From positions 62,001 to 126,000 of the forward strand of contig JABVXV010000078.1 in assembly GCA_013365325.1 (NCBI GenBank): 64,000 nucleotides of DNA, in the 5' to 3' direction. The notes below the pieces were generated by a model that made no database searches, had not been told where the DNA came from, and saw only the letters and a list, made by a program, of their open reading frames with translations. Made by a program: the position numbers and the translations under genes. Below are positions 40,401 through 50,053 of the stretch, piece by piece; position 1 is the first letter of the stretch, and each line of letters begins with the position of its first letter. Source of the stretch: Dipetalonema caudispina. Its lineage: Eukaryota; Nematoda; Chromadorea; Rhabditida; Onchocercidae.

Positions 40401-41002
40401 TTAATGTTTTGCTAAAATGTTTACTGTTTAATTTCGTGTTTTTTTTTTTTTTTTTTTGAAGTTTTCAAAGAAAAAAAAAGTAAAATTTAGCAAAAGCTAA
40501 AATATTAGTTGATAGTAAATGAAATAAATATATCAGTAAGTAAAGCGAAAAAAAAAAAATGCTAATGATTAAAAATTGCAAAAGAAAAGATATAAATTCT
40601 ATAACTTCCATTAAATTTAAGGTATAAAAATAGAATCCTTCTAATAAGTGAAAATTTAAACTTCTGTTAAAAATTTACAATGTACTTTTCTATTTCAATC
40701 AACATGAGATTCTATAAACGAACAAGCAAATAGAATGAGAGTATGAGGAGAAAAGAAGCAAAAATCTTTTCCACATGGATAATAATAAATTTTTATTTCA
40801 ATTCAAATTTTCGATTCAAATTTTTGCTTTAAGAGTACCTTAAAGATTTATAACTTTGAATAAAGCTATAATGGGCTGTTAAGTAATATTATGTTGATAT
40901 ATATAGAAGACATTTTTGAAATAAATCAAAAAGTTTGAAAAATTCAAATTATAAATTTTAGTTCATAAATGATAAAAAACAAACCTGTCGACGAAAAGTC
41001 AT
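34459..41002 (-). CDS. ccb-1: Voltage-gated calcium channel beta subunit (CACNB-type)
   Basis: Thirteen exons, all phase-consistent, give about 521 aa: 40985-41002, 40178-40297, 39451-39573, 39079-39197, 38398-38483, 38040-38143, 37673-37812, 37415-37518, 36641-36792, 36305-36400, 35906-36089, 35488-35606 and 34459-34659 (stop TGA). The order is that of beta subunits. [19 protein letters not shown] leads into an SH3 domain with [15 protein letters not shown] and [19 protein letters not shown] loop with [13 protein letters not shown] follows. The guanylate-kinase-like domain runs from [11 protein letters not shown] and [15 protein letters not shown] to ILDENQ-like [22 protein letters not shown]. 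The tail is Pro/Gln-rich and then acidic. Such subunits bind the alpha-1 I-II loop on the cytoplasmic face and set channel surface expression and gating. The frame is open 5' of the ATG at 41002 (TTQITP), so that exon may begin earlier and further N-terminal exons or isoforms are likely upstream. Confidence 0.93.
37050..37414 (-). repeat. 32-bp minisatellite inside the calcium channel beta gene, starting at a splice donor
   Basis: About 11 copies of a unit of 31-33 bp occupy the 5' part of the intron that follows exon 37415-37518. On the gene strand the best-conserved units read CTCAGGTGACAATTTATGCA and so on. On the plus strand the core TTGTCACCTG occurs exactly at 37093, 37125, 37157, 37189, 37221 and 37252, a period of 32,32,32,32,31. 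Units nearer the exon are degraded (TAACAATCTAGGTATAGATA) and the first unit overlaps the real donor CAA/GTAACAATCTAGG. Confidence 0.9.
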
Positions 41003-42293
41003 CGGTGTGATTTGAGTAGTCTCGAAATGAGAGAGAAAAAAAAAATAAATAATGCCAAAATTTGAGCTGTTCAAAATTCGAATCAACTAATCATTATCTA
41101 AAATGGATCATTTAAAATAGTATATCAATGAATATTTGATAAAAAAGATAATTGCTATTATAATATTTTGATAAATCAATGAAATAATAAATGCATTTTT
41201 CAATAATTTCAAATCAATGTGACACGAAATTATCATTAAGAGAACAAAATTATATATTTTAGGATGGATCAAAAAAGATTACAAACAGATACATATTAGT
41301 TGCAAAATTTTTGCTAGGCTTTTTACTTGGATTTTTCAAAGAATTAACTGAGATTTTTATTTTCCTCCTAGAATACTAATCATTTGATGCTTATGATAAA
41401 TGTTATTACATAAAATAATTATATAAATTATAATTAAATATATCAGTTCAATTTCAAACGGAAGAAAATACCCAAAATATTGATCAATGTAATTGGCAAA
41501 TTAACTGAAGCAGTAATATCAGATCAGTCAATTTACAACATTGAAAAATTTTCCTACTGTTGCTAAAAAACCACTAATAATTTCGCACTATTACTCTTAT
41601 AATGAAATTAATTATTTGATGTTTGAAATATATAAATATCGCTCAGGACTATCTGTCTGATACTTAAAATATTTTTAATTCATTAAGAATTTGTCTACAT
41701 AATATTTGGAATATATTAATTCACTTAAAATTGTTATCTGATATTTAAAGTATGTTAATTCACTGAGAATAAGTATATGATATTTAAAATAAATAAATTT
41801 ATTTAGAATTACCTACTTAAGAGTTAGCAAATATTAATGCATTTTTTTTTCCACAATAAAAAAGAGGACATTTTTGTACAATTCTTTTAAGCCTAAAAAT
41901 TATAGCATTACTTTCGGCCGGTAAATTTTATCATAAGTTAAAAAGAAACTTTAATTTTAAAATTTTACATGTTGTTAGACTAGTAACATTGAAAAATTTA
42001 TTAACCAAAATTCTATTTCAGTTTAAGCTTAAAAGGGAAATAAGCATTAGCTATAAAAAAAAAAAAAAAAAAAACGAAAGACTTTTTATTGTTAAATAAA
42101 ATAATTTGACATATTTTGGATGAAATCATAAAAAAAAACAAAAATTTTAATTAAACAAAAAAAAAAGAAAAATTTGATGAAAAGGATTGAGATATTTAGT
42201 ATTAATAAATTGTTATGAAAAAATAAATGCTTGTATTTATGTTTCATTTCATGGTTGTAATTAATCAATTTTTTCTTCATTTCTCAATTTTCT

Positions 42294-42294
<1 letters not shown>

Positions 42295-42340
<46 letters not shown>

Positions 42341-42365
42341 TTTTTTTTTTTTTTTTTTTTTTTTT
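42295..42365. repeat. Poly-T tract, 71 bases with one A
   Basis: T throughout except an A at 42339. It creates false Phe-rich open frames. Confidence 0.85.
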
Positions 42366-43072
42366 CATTTTTGGCTATTATTGCATGTTGTGAGATAGGA
42401 AATGCTCAAATAATACAATGATTACATTTCGTGAAATTTTGTGCTCATTTTGATGAAAATAATTTGTTTCCGAAAAATTTAAATGTCAGTGTAATTTCTT
42501 TTTTTTTTTTTTTTTTTTTTCATTCTTTTTTACACCAAAAGCAATTTGAATTGCTACCATATATTACATTTTAGCCTATCAATACATTTTAGTGGTATTA
42601 AATTAGATAGAAAAGTCAGATATATGGATAAAACTATATGATACATTTATGAAGAATATTTGCATTTGAAAAGTTTAAATGTCAAGGAAAAAAAAAACGA
42701 TTTAAAAGAAAAATTTTAAGTAAAAACAAAAAGTGAGTTTAATAAAAAAAAAAATTTTAAGTAAAAACAAAAAGTGTTACTATTTAATTAAAAATTTTCG
42801 TGTGAAAAAAAAAAAAAAACTGACTGATAGTTTTATAAATTAAAAAAAAAAATGACTGATAGTTTTATACATTATTGTTTAATAAAAAATTTTTTTGCAA
42901 AAAAAGAAAAAGAAAAAAACTGAATAAACAAATGATATTATCACTATTGATGATATTATCACTATGAGCTATTTTTAACTACTAATCAATGGATCAAATT
43001 TTACGTAAGATAAATTAATGTAAATTTGATAAACTCAAAAGAACTTTTCACTAAAATATATGTTTCATTTTG

Positions 43073-43104
<32 letters not shown>

Positions 43105-43400
43105 CATTCCAAATATATTTACATCTTTTCTTCTTCTTTTCTTTTCCTTTTTTTTAAATGAAATACTTTAAAGATACGTAGGTAAGTTTTAAGCATACTA
43201 AAATATGCAAAAATCGTTGAGCAGATTGATTAGTTTTACGAAAGAGAGAATGAAATAAGTTGAGAGAAAAAAAAAAAAAAATAAAAAGCAATAAAGTTGA
43301 CAATGATTGAAGAAATTATGATGATAGCGTTAAGTTTATAAAAATCGGTTGTCAGTGTTGTGAGTAAAAGTAAAAATGAATGAAGATAAGAGATGTAACG

Positions 43401-43420
43401 AGGGGCGGGGGAGCGGGGGA
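43401..43420 (+). repeat. G-rich tract with G-quadruplex potential
   Basis: G runs of 4, 5 and 5 separated by C and AGC, inside a purine-rich block that also contains a (GA)n array at 43447-43472. It lies about 2.4 kb upstream of the calcium channel beta start. Confidence 0.55.
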
Positions 43421-43441
43421 GAAGGAAGAGGAAATGGATAA

Positions 43442-43446
<5 letters not shown>

Positions 43447-43472
<26 letters not shown>
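43447..43472. repeat. (GA)n microsatellite
   Basis: A perfect GA array of about 26 bases. Translation of the other strand gives a spurious Ser-Leu repeat open frame. Confidence 0.85.
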
Positions 43473-43593
43473 CTCATAGTGATACATAGTTTTGATGATC
43501 TATATGTATGAATATAAAAAGTATATATGTGTTAGAGATGGGGTGAGTTGAAGCTTAGTTTTATCTGGATCAATAGTTAGACTAAGATGAATA

Positions 43594-43636
43594 AGCTAGC
43601 TAGCTAGTTAGTTAGTTAGCTAGCTAGCTAGCTAGC
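43594..43636. repeat. (GCTA)n/(GTTA)n tetranucleotide array
   Basis: GCTA units, then three GTTA units, then GCTA units again. The GCTA units are self-complementary (AGCT/TAGC), so the array can fold into a hairpin. Confidence 0.85.
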
Positions 43637-43773
43637 AGATGTTGTTGTTATTAGGATGAAAAAGACGGAAAGAATAAGAAGAAGTCGAGAAATGATGGAG
43701 GAAGAACTGAAGGAAGCTTTTAGTTGAGTTCAGCTAAGCTGAATGCTTTAAGCCTTATATGTCGTAAAGGAAA

Positions 43774-43804
<31 letters not shown>

Positions 43805-43916
43805 GAAAAAAAAAAAAAAAAATGGAGAAGAAAAAGAAAAACAAACAATAAATAGAACTAATTATCGAATATCATGAAAAAGGAATCAGATAAGAAACTA
43901 AAAGAAACTTACTAAC

Positions 43917-43990
43917 ATTTCATTCATTCATTCATTCATTCAGTCAGTCAATCAGTCAGTTAGTTAGTCATTTATTTAATTCATTAATTT
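43917..43990. repeat. (ATTC)n/(AGTC)n/(AGTT)n compound tetranucleotide array
   Basis: ATTC units grade into CAGT/CAAT and then TTAG units, ending in TTTA/TTAA sequence. Confidence 0.75.
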
Positions 43991-46900
43991 ATTTATTCAT
44001 ATATTTTTTCACCCTCCATTTTCTTTTCTTCATTTAGTCGATCATTTTTACAAGCCTTTTTTGGCCTCCCAATCAATCTATTTCATACAAATGCTACACT
44101 TTTCGTTTTTTTTCTTTTCTCGACCAGTGTTATGAAAAAGGTTAAAACAAAATATGCAAACTGATAAATATTTCCATTACCAAAAAAAAAAAAAAAAAAA
44201 AAAACGAATTAAATGAGCGACTTCATGAACGAAATGAATGGTATGATAGTATCGCATTATTTATTTTAGACATAACCTACAATATCTAATAGAATGAAAA
44301 GAGATACTATATTGAGGATACTGTAAGATGAAAAAACCAACGCTGTATCAAGAATACTGTCTATGATGAGAAGAAACATTAAATCGAATGTATCATAAAG
44401 AGATGAAAAATACTGTATCGAAAATATACTGTATGTATGTACTATACCGAAAGTATCGTAAGTTCTAAAAATACTGTACCGAAAGTATAGTAAGAAGATG
44501 AGGACGAAAATTTTTGTTAAATAAAGAAATAGGAAAAAGGCAAATGAAAATAGAATATTGCAATTTTTGAAGGCTTATTTCTGATTCTTTCTAAATTTCT
44601 TGTGAGTTAACGTAAACAACTTAAATCAAACAATGCCGCTTTGTTTTGATTCAACTTTCAAAATGCCATGTTCTATGAAATGCTACTTTGAACCGAGCAA
44701 GAAATTCGAATAAACAAATATAGATTAAATGTATAAATCGAATATCAACTACATGGAAAATTTTGGTAATAAATTCAATTTTAAATAGTTTTTCCAAATT
44801 TTTTGGTAATTTTTCTTTAATTTTTCAACTTCAACTCTTGTTTGATATTACAATTAATCAGCTATAATTTTTGTTTTTAAACAAGGAAATCTTTTGAGTT
44901 ACTTGTTATATCATACAAATTATTGAGGACTAAAATATGAAATAAAAATATCCATCTATCATGGATCAATGATTTTCAGCAAATTGTTTGCTTTTTTTTT
45001 ATTAATAATACTTGAAGTGTTACTGCATGACTGTTGAATTGGAAATATAAATGTCAAATTTATTCAAAAGAATAGAAAAAATTGAATGAATATAAATTGT
45101 TCCGTTTCAGTTGCACACATATCTTTGCTATTAGTATACTATTTGAAAACTGGTCGTTGAATCTACACAGAAATTTTTATTTGTTTAATTAATTTTTTTT
45201 ATTCGTGCTTAAAATTCATTTATAATCTTCCTAAATTTTAAACAGGCCATGGTAAAATTGAAACAATCTAATTGGTGCCAAAAAAAGATGAAATTTCTCT
45301 CTTGTTATAAAATCCATTTATACTTAAAAAATTTTTTTCCCCTCAGTTTTATGACTAATAAATAAACTCACTAAAAGAAACATAAAAACTTATCTGTAGG
45401 TTACATTAAATATGGAAATTATAATATTTCAAAAAAGGTCATTTGCAACTTGCAACAAAACAATCCGATAATCTCAGAAATTCTCGATGAATTCAATAAT
45501 GTGATAGTTAATACGAAACAATATCGAAGCTTTTTCCCTTTTAAAATTAGTATCACTTTTAAATATAAATAAGATTATCAACCCAAAACTAATTAATAAA
45601 GCATAAATCGTCCTCTATTATCGTTCACATCAGTTTGAAATATTTCGATTTATAAAACAAAATTTCACATTTTATTGAAACAAATTTCTAATTTTTTTTT
45701 ACCAAAGTATCATAAATTTCCAGAAAAAAAAAAAAAAAAATGAAAAAGTAATTTTGAAATTGATGAGGAGTAGATGAGAGTTTTTCTTTTTTTATTTTGA
45801 TATATTGGTAATGATTACATAGATTTGGTTAAGTTTAATTTAATGCAAAATTGAAAATTAGAATTAATGATGGTGTAGGATGGATGTGGTATGCTTAATA
45901 GTTATTGGAGATGGTTTGGTTTGAGAGTGAAATAGGAAAGGAAATATGGATTTGGTAGGTTAAAAAAAAAGAAGGAAAAAAAAATTGAGTGGGAAGGATG
46001 ATTGGAATATTTAGGCTAAAAATGAGATGAATCACTTTTAGCTAGGCTATTTCTTTCTTTAGGCTTCAACAACTTCACTGTATAGATCATATGATCCATT
46101 TCTATACATAAAAAATAATACTAATAAATGGAGCCAATTATTGAAAATTGTAATTAGTGGCAGATATTTTTATGAATATAAACAACGAAATACATATACA
46201 TATATCATTTGAAAAATAGCTGAAAAGATAGAATTGTTATCCCTCAAAGGAATATTAATTCAAATTGTATGTATATATATTTTCTTAAACAGCATCGATG
46301 AATTTACATTGATTTTCCATTTTAATTTCATTGTTAGGTTATAAAATTCAGGTCTAGTTAGCTTAATAAAAGAATTTCCTCATTCATATTCATTTTTGAT
46401 CTAACCTATCTGAGCTTAAAGTTTTACCCTCCCATTATGATTTATTCTTTGGCCACAAAAATATGTGATTCTTTTATAGCCTAATATTTCCATAACTTTT
46501 TTTCTTCACTTTTATTTATTACTAAATGCAATAAAAAAACTCTGAAAGAATGTGCAATATTTTTGCTCCTTTTTTTTTTTTAAAATATAAAATATATAAT
46601 TCTAAAATATTATTTTAAAAGGAACGCATTAATTTAAAGAATAAAAATGGAAAAAAAAAAGTTTACTTGCCATAAAAGTATGGCGAAAAACAAAGAAAAA
46701 AAAAAGTATAGGAAATAAAAATGGAATATTAATGAATGTTCAGAAAAGATAAGGAAAAAAGTGGAAAAAAAAAAACGAAATGATAAGAAATTTCAAAAAA
46801 ATGAACTCAAATGGTGTTTTTTTTTTTTTTATTTTACAAAAAAAAAAAATGTAAAAAAATTACGAAAATATGCCATATTAAAATCAGTGAAAAAATATTC

Positions 46901-48095
46901 GAATGATTCAATTTACAACTTTTCACATTAAAATCTAATTAACTAAGCTAGCTATTAGAAGATTGAATTGATAATATGCGTTATTACGGTTTATATTTAC
47001 GTCATGTCACGTCATCTCATATCGTATCATTTTTTCATTTTAATGAAATTATTTGGTTTACAGTTGGATAAATGCATAATTACAGGAAGCAGTTAATAAT
47101 GGCTTAAGTAAATAAATGAATTAAAGAAAATCAATCAATCAATTGGCATATTTCTGAGTAAATTAATGAGCACTGGTATTATCATGAAAACTTAAATAAT
47201 GCTTCATATGATAAAAGAGGCTTAGTTTCTAATGCAATAAAAATGATAATTACGAAAAAAAAAAAAGAGAAAATATTTAAAAAACATTAATTTATCAAGA
47301 ATTTTATAATAATTTATTTAGAATTATCAATTTGATATTGGAAATATATAAATTTTATTAACGTAAGCTTTCAAAAAGAGTAAATTTTGATCGTTAATAA
47401 TGCTACTGAATAATTTCTCATTAGATTTAACGATTTACGTGTAATATCCGTACATGAATTCAAATGTATTTACGTGTAATTTCCTTGCATATTCAAGGAT
47501 AAATGTTTCTTCTATCAATTTCCATTGTTTACATTTTCCATTTACAGTAAGAAATGAAATGCGATAGTGTAAAGCAAGGTAAGTTTAATATAGTTCAATT
47601 TTTACTTACAATATTCTGTATTTATTGAAAAAGTCTAGGAACCTATTTTCAATGTCCCGGAATTCCGTCTAATATATTATTATTTGCCGGATATGATGCT
47701 ATCTATTTCGGAATAAATTAAGAAAAATTAAAAACGATCAAAATGTAACTACTAGTAGATATGGTAAATGAAAATTTGCACAGATCAATGAATGATCTGA
47801 ATGAATGAATGATTGAACGGCTGGCATGGATTGATCTGTCAGGAAGATATTATTAATCTAAAGAGGTTGCTTCGTCAATAACTTATTTATGTCTAAGTGA
47901 GCATGTACCAAAATTAAATTATAAATGTAATTTGTAATTACTTACTTTAAATTTTATCATTGAAGTATTTGTTTTTTATCAAATTATAATTTGCAAAATA
48001 AAATTATAAATGTAATACTGCAATAAAATTATAAATATAATACGAAAATAAAATTAATTATAAGTATAATTAGTGTAATTTTAATTTTACCCTTT

Positions 48096-48317
48096 AACGT
48101 ATGAATTATTACTCCTACATATTATCCATGAAACGTGTAAACTATTGTCATTACGTGTAATCCATTAATAACGTATGAATTATTACTCCTACATATTATC
48201 CATGAAACGTGTAAACTATTGTCATTACGTGTAATCCATTAATAACGTATGAATTATTACTCCTACATATTATCCATGAAACGTGTAAACTATTGTCATT
48301 ACGTGTAATCCATTAAT
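48096..48317 (+). repeat. Perfect 3 x 74-bp tandem repeat
   Basis: Three copies beginning AACGTATGAATTATTACTCC at 48096, 48170 and 48244 read identically over their full length. Each copy contains ACGTGTAA twice (AAACGTGTAAACT and TTACGTGTAATCC). Related ACGTSTAAT motifs flank the array. Confidence 0.95.
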
Positions 48318-49445
48318 ATTAAACTTGCACTATTACACTTACGTCTAATCTGTCAACGTTAACATTAACGTGTAATCTATGATTTACTATAATTGTTAAT
48401 AAATATTACCAACGAAGTGTTTTTTTTTTCTTTCCGTGAAATACGTGAAATTATACTTAGTTTTTTTCTTTTAAGACGGAATTCTTTAGTTTAAATTGCC
48501 GCATTTTATTGCATTTGTTCGGCGGCCGTTGAAAAATTGTTCTGTACCCATGAAGAAAATTAAAATGTTAGGGTGTGAAGGAGAAGAGTTGTGTTGTAAT
48601 TTCATTCTTCTTTAAATTTTAATCTGTATCAGATAATATCATCATTTAATTTATCTGATCATCTAAATTATTTGATCATTTAAATTATTATAATTATTCA
48701 AATTTGTTTATCATTTTATACTATTCAATTATTCCATATTATTTGATCATTTTTGCTGTGCAATAATTTAAATTGTTCAATCATTCAAACTATCCATAAA
48801 GCTAAATTATTACTCTATATTTGATTAATTAATTTTTATCAAGTTATCTGATTCATTAATACTATTTGATTATCATCGAATAAAGAGTTTTTATGAAATG
48901 GTTGAATTTCTGTAAATGATAAAAATATTTTCCATTTGATTCATTTACTATATGAGCTATCAAATTATGCTTATCATTAAAAAACAATGGTAGAATGCAT
49001 TTCTACTATCAATTATCATTCTAAGAATATGTTGTGAGAATTTTCTATGCGATAATTTATCTAAATTCAATCCTAAAATTTGTTAATTATTTATTATTTT
49101 AATTATAGTATTGGAAAATTTTGTTCACTGATAACATTGTATTTATAATATGGAGAAAATTTTGATGAAATATATCATAGTAATAGGATATCCCTAACAA
49201 ATTACATCATAATATCAAAATATTTTGATGAATTATATTTTAAAATCTTTCAATAAATTTCTCAAATTTCATTTATGATACTCAAATAAGAATTTATTTT
49301 TGGCATATTATTGAAATCATATTATATGAATGAATAGATAGTTGTTAATTTAATTATGGATGAATATTCTTATAATATATTGTCAATCCATACGTTTTAT
49401 TTGTACTTATTATTATCATTAATTTTGTGCTAACATTAATTATTT

Positions 49446-49448
49446 CAG
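49446..49448 (+). promoter_or_regulatory. Candidate spliced-leader trans-splice acceptor (TTTCAG)
   Basis: AATTATTTCAG precedes the start codon at 49513 by 64 bases, with no coding exon found upstream. In nematodes a lone consensus acceptor in this position commonly receives the spliced leader. A conventional 5' untranslated exon cannot be ruled out. Confidence 0.45.
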
Positions 49449-49512
49449 GTCATATGTAAAAGTTTTTGTTTTCTTGTTTTGTGTTATTGTTGAATGGAAG
49501 CTACGAATTGAA

Positions 49513-50006
49513 ATGGCATCATCATTGATCAAAATATTTCGCTTTAGAAAACACAAAGATTGTGATGATCTTGTAAGTTGTTAAATTTCAATAATATTTT
49601 ACAATTCTTCTTTATACTAATTTAGTTTTAGCATTCAAATAATGAGAAATGAGCAGACTGAGAGATGGCATATAATAATAACATATCTTTCCCTTTCATG
49701 ATCTTTTTTGCTTAGGAAAATATTTAATTAACTTCCATATCTGTCAGATCAGAAACAAAGTATTGCATTTCAGAAACTTACGGTCGAAAATATCGACTGT
49801 GCTATATTAAATGCTTGAATTAAACAAATAATACATCGTTCATTTGGATTAAGCATCCAAAATAAACTGATCTGTGTAGGCATGATTTTTAGGGAATTTT
49901 GTTGAGTTGGATTTTATGATATATCAATTAGCAGTTTGCTAACAGATTGAAAACCTACATTTGTATTGCATTTCCTACTATAAGATAAGAGAAGTTGAAA
50001 CTTGTC

Positions 50007-50053
<47 letters not shown>

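Larger units (their letters stand above)
41003..49445. other. Gene-free region 5' of the calcium channel beta gene
   Basis: No exon could be supported. It holds a degenerate tandem repeat of about 40 bp at 41655-41800, the T tract at 42295-42365, near-duplicate segments at 42703-42860, a GC-richer purine block at 43320-43760, compound tetranucleotide arrays (43594-43636, 43917-43990), TACTGTA/GAAAGTAT degenerate repeats at 44290-44500 and the 74-bp repeat at 48096-48317. The GC-richer block could be promoter or 5' untranslated sequence of the minus-strand calcium channel gene, but nothing proves it. A patch at 47630-47720 has short open frames in two phases after a TCTAG site, with no convincing donor. 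Confidence 0.45.

Noticed and set aside
42227..42421. Phe-rich frame
   Set aside because: Artefact of the 71-base poly-T tract.
43236..43487. 83-codon minus-strand frame with Ser-Leu repeats
   Set aside because: Translation of the (GA)n array and T tracts.
47630..47720. Possible exon (GTYFQCPGIPSNILLFAGYD) after a TCTAG site
   Set aside because: Open in two phases, no donor, no neighbouring exons, no homology recognised.
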